Below the pieces are notes generated by a model, which was not told the origin of the DNA, made no database searches, and saw nothing but the letters and a program-made list of their open reading frames with translations. Shown one piece after another: positions 24,723 to 35,082 of a stretch of 64,000 bases of DNA. The position numbers and the translations under genes are program-made. Origin of the DNA: Eriocheir sinensis (taxonomy: Eukaryota; Arthropoda; Malacostraca; Decapoda; Varunidae); the NCBI RefSeq assembly GCF_024679095.1, contig NW_026111781.1, positions 252,501 to 316,500 of the forward strand, in the 5' to 3' direction. Numbering within the stretch: position 1 is the first letter of the stretch; each line of letters starts with the position of its first letter.

Positions 24723-24752
24723 ATGATCAAAAGAAAAGAAGAGGATGCTTGT

Positions 24753-25022
24753 CAGATCATACTCTATGTCTTTTCAAATGTCTGTGTTGTCTCATTTATG
24801 TAAAGCCTGTGTCAATGAAAGAATGGTATGGCATGAGTATCACAGTGTTAGCCTACCAGCATCAACACCCATGTGATCTAATATGGAGCAGTGGGTAGAA
24901 GGCCTCACACAGCTGTTCATCCTTCCTGTGTAGATGGTTGATGAACAGTTGTACCTGGGAAAGGTATGGCATGAGTATCACAGTGTTAGCCTACCAGCAT
25001 CAACACCCATGTGATCTAATAT
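24753..25022. repeat. Duplicate of the 20.14-20.40 kb segment
   Basis: Starts CAGATCATACTCTATGTCTT and then matches the leader and almost two 138-bp units at 20138 onward nearly base for base. Confidence 0.85.
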
Positions 25023-25205
25023 GCCTTTGTGGAGCAGTGGTTAGAAGGCCTGGCTGGCCACGACTGCCAGGGCCAGGGTTGGAATCCTCCTCACATCCTC
25101 CGCTGCGTGTCGAGTAAATCTAACTCCCCCAACCCAACTTGACGTAGCCCTCTCCCAACACCCCTCATTGCACCCCGAGGCGGCTGCAAGAAACTCGCTA
25201 ACCCT
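25022..25205 (+). mobile_element. tRNA-derived SINE, second family
   Basis: The head is GTGGAGCAGTGGTTAGAAGG (A-box-like), followed by GGGTTGGAATCCTCC (B-box-like). The tail reads CCGAGGCGGCTGCAAGAAAC. It differs from the family at 3.0, 31.2 and 42.1 kb. It joins directly to the duplicated 138-bp repeat, part of which resembles its head. Confidence 0.65.
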
Positions 25206-25636
25206 TCAAAAATCACCAGCGGCCTTGCTAGCAGTTTGCAGCGCACATAATATGCAGTTCAAAATGCACAGAATAGTGATGTCTAAGCAAGTGAGAAGGT
25301 GCTGCTGCTGGAGCAATGTTAAATAGTAGCAGAGGAAGGCCAGGGACAGGGAAGGCAGGGTAAGGCTAGGAGTGCCATGGTTAGCGTCATGTATCCTGGC
25401 ACTGAAAAGACCAAGGGAGGAGAATAAAGCTTGGGAAGGGAATTGTAGGAAGAAAAGAAGGCAAAGAGGGAGAGAGAACATGAAGGGAAAAATACCTAAT
25501 AAAAGAACAGGAAAGAAAAAAAAGGTTGAAGGAAATATATTAACCCGTACAGTGTGGTCTTTTATAGGGCTCATGCCAGGTGGAACTTTTTCATATTTTT
25601 TTATTTGACCCTAAAAATGTACAAAAAATTACAAAT

Positions 25637-25800
<164 letters not shown>

Positions 25801-26749
25801 ATTATTTACATGCGAGGAATGGAACCGTAGTGTTTGTTGTCTTATTTTTTGTGTCTCAGAGCTAACAATGTCATACCAGGAAAGGAAATTTGTCTTTACA
25901 TTTTTTTAGAGCCAATATTCTTTCCATTATAAACACTTCTCACTGCCCCAAAGCGTGAGTAATGTATTAGTACTTCTTTACATCACAAAAACCTAAAAAA
26001 TAAACAATAATTGTAAGTACAAGGGAATGATTGGATCAGACAACACTTCAAGGCCGTGTGTACTACAGCCGTAGTTCACAAAGTTCAACAAAACACTAAG
26101 AAGCTTCCGACGATAAGTTTTCAGTTCCAATTACTCTGAGCCATAATTTACAATTCCACATGCCTTACTGATTATAGAACCAAGGAGTAATTACCTAGAA
26201 GGAAGTAACTTACCTTCTTGTATAATGATTTTTGTTGGAATGCAGACAAATGTACAGAAAGCCCTTTAACGTCCATTTAAAAATACCAAGACTTGTCAAG
26301 TTATTGCTCTTCACTGTCAATGAACAATGTTACATACAAAAAAACAAAAATAAAGGGAATATAAGCCCTCAAAAGAGCTTGCGTATATATATGTACTAAA
26401 CACTTCCCTAAGAGGTGCGTATATGTACACACTCAAAAAACTATCGTTACCGTGGGGTCCGAAGAACTTCACAGTTAGCAACCCGGTAATCTCGGTAGGG
26501 TTGGTAAGGGTGCTGTCACCCCCATCACCTCAGCTCTGCGGGGGGGAGCAGGACAGGGCCCCTGTAAGGGAGGGATAGAGAGGAAGGGAGACACTGAGAC
26601 ACCAGATATCACCATAATATTAACGGAGTGGTTTGAGTGCCACTTGTTTAAGCTTTTTATTCACAAATTATTAAACAATAATGCTCATATGATATATGTA
26701 ACAGCGGTGGGTAGAAGTATTCTCCCATATCAAAGACAAAAACAACCAT

Positions 26750-26875
26750 CAACGCATGTCAGATATAGTTCAGTCCATGATGTGCCATCCTGGCACTAAT
26801 GCTTCCACTGAACGTGTCTTTTCTTTCATGAACAAGTTGTGGACATCTGAAAAAAACTACAAATTGCAATGGTAA
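26750..26875 (+). pseudogene. hAT transposase C-terminal dimerisation fragment
   Basis: One frame reads IVQSMMCHPGTNASTERVFS followed by FMNKLWTSEKNYKLQW and a stop. This is the pattern of the hAT C-terminal dimerisation domain (proximal NAS-ER-FS motif). No other part of the transposase is readable nearby, so this is a relic inside the 25.5-27.1 kb element. Confidence 0.7.
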
Positions 26876-27140
26876 TAGCATTGCTGCTAAGAAAGATAAA
26901 GTTTAAACAGAGTTGGATGGACTTCTACAGGTTATTTAAATCTACTCTCTTGTGCTGCCTCATTGCCTAATAAAAAGTAGGAACTTTGCACGCTTTTTAA
27001 CTTGACGAATAAGGAATTTGGCGCGGGCGTTTTGAATTGCCTGTTCTCAATGGCTTCATCCTTGGTGTCAGTTTGTATCGTGCTGAATGTGTATCGATAG
27101 TTTTTTGAGCGTGTGAACGTACTAAACACTGTACGGGTTA

Positions 27141-27577
<437 letters not shown>

Positions 27578-27873
27578 GCACTGCCATCCAGATGGGAGGC
27601 GTCTCCCCTCCCGCAGTGACCCGTCAGTCGAGTGGGGACAGCGGTCGGGTCAGCCGGGGCTGCTGTCAACCTCACTGTTTTCCTTGTGTTGTTTGTTTGT
27701 TTGTATTACTTGTTTTAACATACATAACGAAAAGAATGCAAACAAATAATGTATTCATTAAGTATGCATAATAGTAATAATGATACATATACATCAATTG
27801 AAACTTATCAGCAAAATCTTGAATGTTAAAGAACATAATGTCAAGACATATCAGCTCCTTGATGGATCAAGGA

Positions 27874-27876
<3 letters not shown>

Positions 27877-27922
<46 letters not shown>

Positions 27923-27945
27923 AATGGTACGGTATAACTCATATC

Positions 27946-27980
<35 letters not shown>

Positions 27981-28053
27981 AATGGTACAGTATAATTCAT
28001 GTCTAACACACACACACACACACACAGCATAATGGTACAGTATAATTCATGTC

Positions 28054-28101
<48 letters not shown>

Positions 28102-28127
28102 CATAATGGTACAGTATAATTCATGTC

Positions 28128-28168
<41 letters not shown>

Positions 28169-28190
28169 AATGGTACAGTATAATTCATGA

Positions 28191-28218
<28 letters not shown>
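27877..28218. repeat. Compound minisatellite: (AC)n alternating with a 29-bp spacer
   Basis: Five to six blocks of (AC)8-20 are separated by nearly identical TATAATGGTACAGTATAATT-CATGTCTA spacers. The higher-order unit is about 50-70 bp and varies in AC length. Confidence 0.9.
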
Positions 28219-28221
<3 letters not shown>

Positions 28222-28406
28222 ATTGGTACAGTATAATTCATATCATATAATTTATATATTGATACCATTGTATGATATTCAAATTCATATATACTCAATA
28301 TAACACATTCATGTCAGATAACATGTTTTTCATTGTATCCTTGCCCTAGCAAATACTGCTACTAATAACATCACATTCATAACACCTATCACATCTCACT
28401 AACATG

Positions 28407-28556
<150 letters not shown>

Positions 28557-28986
28557 TTCATCTCATATAAGCATATTTTATTCATATCATATATTCATAT
28601 GTATTGCATCTAGTATATTGATATCCATGTTTAATGTTTATATTCATATAATTATATCATGTTATTCTTTTTCACACACATTATGCCTATATGTAAAGAA
28701 CCACATCATGTTCATACTGTATTCATCAGTGATTAGTCACACCATATACATAATCATATCACAGTCACATTCCTCTCATAACGCATCATATTCATATATT
28801 CACATCACGAATATTCATATATAATAATACATGTGTAACACAGGCTATTTTATGAACTATATTATTGGCTGTTATAATGCCTGACAAACCCTCATCATTT
28901 AATACAGCCGTAATGGGTTTTGTACCTGCTGACTGTACTGACTGTCTCACTGTGCTGAACATGTTATCATGCAGCAGCTGCTTCAC

Positions 28987-29113
28987 CCGTTTGTTTGTGG
29001 CACGCAGCGCACGCCTCCTCGTCTTGTGGGAAGGAAAACACCATCACTCTGGGTCCAGTTTTGAAGATTCCCTCCCAGTAAGGCACACAGCACTTGTATG
29101 GCAGTATTGTTAT
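28987..29113 (-). CDS. THAP-type zinc-finger-like exon
   Basis: On the minus strand a polypyrimidine tract and TTACCCAG precede the block, and the donor is ACGG|GTGAAG. The frame includes LPYKCCVPYWEGIFKTGPRV and MVFSFPQDEEACAACHK. The order Cys, V-P-Y/G, then FSFP-D-E resembles the N-terminal half of a THAP domain. The second zinc Cys (normally C-x2-4-C) appears as Trp, and the later C-x2-H ligands are not in this exon. It may be a first coding exon of a THAP or P-element-like protein, or a decayed one. No partner exon was found. Confidence 0.35.
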
Positions 29114-29347
29114 CTGGGTAAGAGGCAGAAACAATGTTAACAAGTTTTTCACTGTTTTCAGAGTCAATAATGCACAAAACAGAGAGCGTGACCTCTCCTG
29201 ACCGCAGCTGACCCGACACTACCTGGCACTACTTGGCCTACGTCACGGCCTACCCCCCCGTGAAGAGGCCTCCCCCTCTAGATGGCCTTGGTTAATGGCA
29301 AAAAGATTTATTTCAAGTTTTTTTACAATAGTCTATCGATTTTAACT

Positions 29348-29348
<1 letters not shown>

Positions 29349-29380
<32 letters not shown>

Positions 29381-29381
29381 C
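29349..29381. repeat. (AAT)n microsatellite
   Basis: Eleven AAT units. Confidence 0.9.
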
Positions 29382-29619
29382 AGTTTATTCAGGAAATTGC
29401 AGCCGTTAAGCTGAAAATGTACATATTAATATACAGTGCAACCATAAAGAAAAATACAATATGAAAAGGGTGTGGGGGTTTGTGATTTACATTAACGGAG
29501 GGAAAGTAGTGATGATGCTTGAGGGGTGAAGAGGTGGAGGAGTGCAGTGTGGTAGAGCGATGGGGCGGGAAGGTAATCCTCCTCTGGAAGGCGAGTAGGT
29601 GTTAATCCGAGGTCATCCC

Positions 29620-30000
29620 CAGGTCACAATGCTGGGTCAGGTAGCAGCAGGTGGCCAGAGAGCAGGTAGAGGCGGTATCGGTGGTCACTCAGAAAGGGGC
29701 TTAGCGGTGGAGTGCTAATCCAACACAGGTGGCAAGACAGATGTGAAGACTCGCTGCTGTGCCTGGGAACAGACTGCACAGCCTCGGTGGTGAGCAGCCT
29801 GCTCATTGCCCCCACCTGAGTGACGAGTCCTCCACTGCACTGCACCTGACCAGACTTCAACAGCAGGATGGGCGGGCCTGGGGGAGACCTCGGGGAGTCG
29901 GCAGGGGCCTGATGGAAGGCCGCGGCGGTGACACACTCGGCGATCCCGATACCACACACGCACTCCACTCACTGTCTGTCAGACTGTCACCATGATTTCA
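29620..30000. other. GC-rich block with overlapping open frames, unidentified
   Basis: Open frames of 78-114 codons exist on both strands over this stretch, which is clearly richer in GC than its surroundings. The minus frame ending YRLYLLSGHLLLPDPAL with a stop is the most protein-like, and ACAG acceptors lie upstream. No family was recognised, and coding status is undecided. Confidence 0.25.
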
Positions 30001-30383
30001 CTTAGTCACAAAAAAATTAACTTGCTATGTAGTGATTCTGGAAGTAGGTTTCTTGATGAAAGGGGAGAGGGGGCTGGAGGGGAAGGGGAGAGGCCAACAG
30101 GCTGGCCCCGGGCTACTCCATGCAGAGCGCCATGACCCACGTCTGACCTCGGTCAGGACTGGGCGTGACTCAGTCGTTGTCTTTCCCTGTAATCCCAAGC
30201 CATTCATAACACCATGCAGTCGTATTGTGACTATGTGTATATTTCACAAATAGATAACGTACGGAATAACAGTGAGACAGATTGCCATGTGCAGGTCATC
30301 GCTAGATCTGTCAACAATGGAGGTTTCCCCGGCCCAAGCCACAGAGCTCAAGTTAGAGAATAGTGACTTTATTTTGTTGTGAT

Positions 30384-30989
30384 TTAACCGTGTAGCAGCG
30401 ATGGGCCAAATTTGTGGCTTTACTGTGTAGCAGCGATGGGCCAAATTTGTGGCTTTACTGTGTAGCAGCGATGGGCCAAATTTGTGGCTTTACCGTGTAG
30501 CAGCGATGGGCCAAATTTGTGACTTTACCGTGTAGAAGCGATTGGCCAAATTTGTGGCTTTACCGTGTAGAATAGATGGGCCAAATTTGTGACTTTACCG
30601 TGTAGCAGCGATGGGCCAAATTTGTGGCTTTACCGTGTAGCAGCGATGGGCCAGATTTGTGACTTTACCGTGTAGCAGCGATGGGCCAGATTTGTGACTT
30701 TACCGTGTAGCAGCGATGGGCCAGATTTGTGACTTTACCGTGTAGCAGTGACGGGCCAAATTTGTGGCTTTACCGTGTAGCAGCGATGATCCAAATTTGT
30801 GACTTTACCGTGTAGCAGTGTCGGGCCAAATTTGTGCCACGATATAAACCCCCCAAAAAAGATGACACATAATCTGATCACAAATGCTTTGATATATATT
30901 ATGAAATGGTTTGTGTGAGGGTGATTTTTTCTCATTTTCTCGCTTAAAGGGACCATTAAGAAACATGATCCCCGCTGCTACCAGGTTAA
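30384..30989. mobile_element. TTAA MITE, copy C, with about thirteen 35-bp units
   Basis: The left end is TTAACCGTGTAGCAGCG and the right end is CGCTGCTACCAGGTTAA. Between them lie about thirteen tandem 35-bp units (GGGCCAAATTTGTGGCTTTA plus CCGTGTAGCAGCGAT), then the family's unique 150 bp with a short ATATAT. Units vary by a few substitutions, for example GTGACTT versus GTGGCTT. Confidence 0.85.
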
Positions 30990-31047
30990 TTTTTTTTTTT
31001 TTTTATGTGTGTGTGTATAGTGGGTGACCTGTTTGCTCCCCTTCCAG

Positions 31048-31161
31048 CACTGCCGACACTTCCTGAACGCCTACAACAGCACGCTTGGGGACAGTCGACA
31101 GGTGTTCGCCGTGCCCTGCTACACTATGCACATTGGGAACCTCAAGCTGTGCAAGCCTAAG
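31048..31161 (+). CDS. Host exon, secreted or extracellular-looking protein, family not recognised
   Basis: Strong acceptor (GCTCCCCTTCCAG) and donor (AAG|GTATGC). It is 114 nt, phase 0 to 0, with one open frame: HCRHFLNAYNSTLGDSRQVF and AVPCYTMHIGNLKLCKPK. Four Cys and a possible N-glycosylation site (NST) fit an extracellular or organellar protein. Codon-level conservation looks real because the other two frames contain stops. The next exon-like piece (31685-31781) has an incompatible start phase, so a small exon may be missing between them. A SINE and its CT tract occupy that interval. Confidence 0.55.
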
Positions 31162-31230
31162 GTATGCTACTGCTGCTGCTATTACTACGAATGTTAATGA
31201 TTTTTATTTATTTATTTATTATTTATTTTT

Positions 31231-31484
31231 TATGGGGTCTTCATGGTGCACTGATTCACTCACTCGGCTCACAGCCGAGAGAGCCCGGGTTCAATTCCCG
31301 AGCGGAGTGGAAAAATTTGGGCGGCTTTTCCAATACCCAACATAGCCCCTGTCCACCCAGCAGTGTACCAGGTATTAATCGGGGGTTGTGTCCCGTCTCC
31401 TGGGGTCTGTTCCCTTCTCCTATAATTCCTTCCCCTCCTGTCTCTCTCCGGCATATGACCACAGATGTTGCGTTCACTAAACAA

Positions 31485-31566
<82 letters not shown>

Positions 31567-31615
31567 TATTGCCTTTGAGCTGCCTCCCTTTGCTATAAAA
31601 ATAAAAAATAGAAAG
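31231..31615 (+). mobile_element. tRNA-derived SINE with LINE-like 3' tail
   Basis: The head (GGCTCACAGCCGAGAGAGCC, B-box GGTTCAATTCC) and body match the SINE at 2997. After a (CT)n tract (31488-31564) the tail reads TTGCCTTTGAGCTGCCTCCC-TTTGCTATAAAAATA. This closely resembles the 3' end of the LINE at 39.07 kb (CCCTTGAACTGTCTCCTTTG-CTGTAAAA). Confidence 0.85.
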
Positions 31616-31684
31616 TTTTCACAATTTTGATATATTTTTTTCATTGCTTACTGATCATGCTTTTCTTCCCTGCATCTTACAAAG

Positions 31685-31781
31685 TGTGAGTTACCCGAGG
31701 GTTTGGATTGACTTCAACCTGGGCACCTCCTCCATCCTCATCCTGTGCCAGGTGGAGAGCACGCCCCAGCCCTCCCACCCG
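31685..31781 (+). CDS. Host exon of the unidentified plus-strand gene
   Basis: The acceptor region is TTTTCTTCCCTGCATCTTAC-AAAG and the donor is CCG|GTAAGT. The frame reads VSYPRVWIDFNLGTSSILIL followed by CQVESTPQPSHP and ends in phase 0. It starts with one spare nucleotide, so its upstream partner must end in phase 2. The exon at 31048-31161 ends in phase 0 and does not fit directly. The downstream exon 33733-33787 fits in phase. I do not recognise the protein. Confidence 0.55.
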
Positions 31782-31844
31782 GTAAGTCAGTCAGGTAGTT
31801 GCTAGGTGACTAGGGGCCGTATAGCTAAACATTCCGTCGCCCAA

Positions 31845-31965
31845 GTTCACATATTTGACAAGGCATTCGTTGGAGTTTTGAGCAGGATTAGTTTTATGGC
31901 CCTGGTGGTAGTTTGATTCTTCTTCTGGACCGTGAACCTAAGGAAACACTCATTGGAACCTGATT
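31845..31965. repeat. Single diverged unit of the 17.1-kb satellite
   Basis: ATTTGACAAGGCATTCGTTG through GGACCGTGAACCTAAGGAAA matches the long variant of the 88-bp unit, including CCTGGTGGTAGT. Confidence 0.8.
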
Positions 31966-32181
31966 GACCCACTCTTTGACCTTTAGAAATAGCTGATATG
32001 AGAAGCCAAAATGTCTTATGATACCGACCCAGGTCTCCCACTTATGATGACATACTCTCTCCCAGTTGTTCATCCTTCTCATGTCTTCCTCCACACACTG
32101 TCTCCAGTAGGGATGTACCGATGTATTGGTATCGGTGGTATCGGCACATTTTAACCCGTCCACTGCGATTGGAACGAATTT

Positions 32182-33372
32182 GGCTTTCACTGGTAGCCTG
32201 ATAACATATACTCCCATGTCTTTCTCTGCCTCTGTGGTGGATAGTGGAGTGTTTCCCATGTGGTATTGGTGTGCTGGATATCCCTTCACTGGTAGCCTGA
32301 TAACATATACTCCCATGTCTTTCTCTGCCTCTGTGGTGGATAGTGGAGTGTTTCCCATGTGGTATTGGTGTGCTGGATATCCCTTCACTGGTAGCCTGAT
32401 AACATATACTCCCATGTCTTTCTCTGCCTCTGTGGTGGATAGTGGAGTGTTTCCCATGTGGTATTGGTGTGCTGGATATCCCTTCACTGGTAGCCTGGTA
32501 ACATATACTCCCATGTCTTTCTCTGCCTCTGTGGTGGATAGTGGAGTGTTTCCCATGTGGTATTGGTGTGCTGGATATCCCTTCACTGGTAGCCTGGTAA
32601 CATACACTCCCAGGTCTTTCTCTGCCTCTGTGGTGGATAGTGGAGTGTTTCCCATGTGGTATTGGTGTGCTGGATATCCCTTCACTGGTAGCCTGATAAC
32701 ATATACTCCCATGTCTTTCTCTGCCTCTGTGGTGGATAGTGGAGTGTTTCCCATGTGGTATTGGTGTGCTGGATATCCCTTCACTGGTAGCCTGGTAACA
32801 TATAGCCCCATGTCTTTCTCTGCCTCTGTGGTGGATAGTGGAGTGTTTCCCATGTGGTATTGGTGTGCTGGATATCCATTCACTGGTAGCCTGGTAACAT
32901 ACACTCCCAGGTCCTTCTCTGCCTCTGTGGTGGATAGTGGATTGTTTCCCATGTGTTATTGTTGTGCTGGATATCCCTTCACTGGTAGACTGGTAACATA
33001 CACTCCCAGGTCTTTCTCAGCCTCTGTGGTGGATAGTGGAGTGTTTCCGATGTGGTATTGGTGTGCTGGATATCCCTTCACTGGTAGCCTGGTGACATAC
33101 ACTCCCAGGTCTTTCTCGGCCTATGTGGTGGATAGTGGAGTGTTTCCCATGTGGTATTGGTGTGCTGGATATCCCTTCACTGGTAGCCTGGTAACATACA
33201 CTCCCAGGTCTTTCTCTGCCTCTGTGGTGGATAGTGGAGTGTTTCCCATGTGGTATTGGTGTGCTGGATATCCCTTCACTGGTAGCCTGGTGATATACAC
33301 TCCCATGTCTTTCTCTGCCTCTGTGGTGGATAGTGGAGTGTTTCCCATGTGGTATTGGTGTGCTGGATATCC
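32182..33372. repeat. 99-bp minisatellite, twelve copies, open on both strands
   Basis: Units (TTCACTGGTAGCCTGRTAAC through GTGCTGGATATCCC) repeat every 99 bp with few substitutions. 99 is divisible by three, so long frames persist: 430 codons on plus and 352 on minus. The minus translation of each unit contains GNTPLSTTEAEKDLGVYV, which resembles the EKDLGV segment of CR1/jockey-type reverse transcriptases. The array probably grew from a LINE fragment. The long frames have no start context or neighbouring exons, so I do not call a gene. Confidence 0.9.
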
Positions 33373-33732
33373 CCTCCCAAGCTGCAGGACTTTACAAATT
33401 TTCTTCATTGAATTGTAGCCACAGACACCCCATTCCTATAGGTTGGTGAGGTCTTCTGGTAGGAAATCCACAGTCAAGTGGCTAATTTTCAAGGTGCAGG
33501 GTTAGGAAGGGACGACCCCAAGTGAGGCGAGTTTTGTGTGTAAAGTCCCGCCTAGGATTGTTAAGGGTTGCCAAGGGGGTTGTATGGTAACAGGGTTATC
33601 AAGGAGTGACTGAGGGGCCAGGCTTAGAGCTGTAACATTATTGTGTTGAATTTAGGCAACAGTCAAAAGAATGTATTGTTTTATAAGGTATCAATATTTA
33701 TACAGCTTATTAATCCCTCACTTAATATGCAG

Positions 33733-33787
33733 GTACTGCCAGAAGAAGACAAGGAGGAGGAGGAGGAGGTGGAAGAGGAATCATTTG
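33733..33787 (+). CDS. Acidic exon of the unidentified plus-strand gene
   Basis: Acceptor TTAATATGCAG, donor TTTG|GTGAGTGTT, 55 nt, phase 0 to 1. It encodes VLPEEDKEEEEEVEEESF. It accepts phase 0 from 31685-31781. It leaves one G, which with AG at the start of 52514-52599 makes a Glu codon, so the three exons form one frame to a stop. Confidence 0.55.
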
Positions 33788-34554
33788 GTGAGTGTTAATT
33801 TTGTTCTATTGTTTCTTCCTCCTCTCTCAATCCTTTTCCTCTTCTCTGATTCATTTGCATTCTACAATTGTTCCTTCTCTCTCTATTCTGCTAAAGTCTT
33901 CTTCTTCCATTCCAAGGTCATGCTCCAACTCCTGCTGTCCCCTCAGAGTATTCATTTCCCTCAGGTCATCTCATGAGGGACATTAAGTGACGGCCACACA
34001 CTTTTCCACAAATGTTTACTCTTCTGAGGTGATAGGAGGGGACATTTCAAGGGGTTCATTTTCAGCATTTATAGTCACTGTAGAGTTTTGAGATTTTTGG
34101 AGGATCATGAACAAGAATCTAACTCCTTACACCAAAATTAGCTTCATAAACCTTTGCAGTCATTCTTAATGTTTGCCTCAAATTTTGTGTGTTGTGTGGC
34201 CTGGCCTGACATCTGGCCCTGGGGCGAGACTCTCAAAGCTGTTAGGAGCCACACCCAGCCACAAGCATGCAATGCCTTCACTGTTAGGAGCTTGCAAGCC
34301 ACACCCACCCACAAACACACAATGCCTTCACTGCTGCAATTCTCAGAGATACATGATCGTTACCTAAGTTGAGTGGGTCGGGTGCAGCCTTACCTTGCTG
34401 TACATGAAATGCATTATAATTACCTAGTGTTCCCAACATGAAAATAGGAAGGACATGTTTTCAACAAGTAAATCTATCTGTTACAGTGAACAGCAGAGAG
34501 AGAGAGAGAGAGAGGTGTAACAATTGGCTTTTGAAATAATACATAATTCCTTCC

Positions 34555-35078
34555 ATTCTCTTCCCTTCCCTTCCTTTCCTTCCTTTCCTCCCCTTCCTTC
34601 CCATCCTTTCCTTCCCAATCCTTCCCTTCCCATCCCTTCCTTCCATCCCTTCCCATCCCTTCCTTCCATTCCTATCCCTTCCTTTCCTTCCATCCCCTCT
34701 CCATCCCTTCCCATCCCTTCCTTCCCATCCCTTCCTTCCATTCCTATTCCTTCCTTTCCTTCCCATTCCTTCCCATCCCATCCTTCCTTTCCATCCCTTC
34801 CTTCTCTTCCTTCCTTCTCTTCCCTTCATCCCTTCCTTTCCCTCCTTCCCATCCCTTCCTTTCCATCCCTTCCTTCTCTTCCTTCCTTCTCTTCCCTTCA
34901 CATCCTTCCTTTCCCTCCTTCCCATCCCATCCCTTCCCTTTCCATCCTTCCTTCTCTTCCCTTCCTTCTCTTCCCTTCACATCCCTTCCTTTCCCTCCTT
35001 CCCATCCCTTCCTTCCTTTCCTTTCCATCCCTTTCTTTCACATCCCTTCCATTCTCTTCCCTTCCCTTCCTTTCGCTC
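34555..35078. repeat. Polypyrimidine (CCTTCC)n tract
   Basis: About 520 bp of almost pure C/T on plus, the same word content as 18.1-18.8 kb. Frames over it are artefacts. Confidence 0.9.
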
Positions 35079-35082
35079 CGGT

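Noticed and set aside
23696..24730. 344-, 259- and 253-codon minus-strand frames
   Set aside because: They consist only of F, L, S and P from a polypurine minisatellite; low-complexity artefacts.
32126..33418. 430-codon plus-strand and 352-codon minus-strand open frames as genes
   Set aside because: They exist because a 99-bp tandem repeat is a multiple of three. There is no start context, no domain other than a LINE-like fragment, and both strands are equally open.
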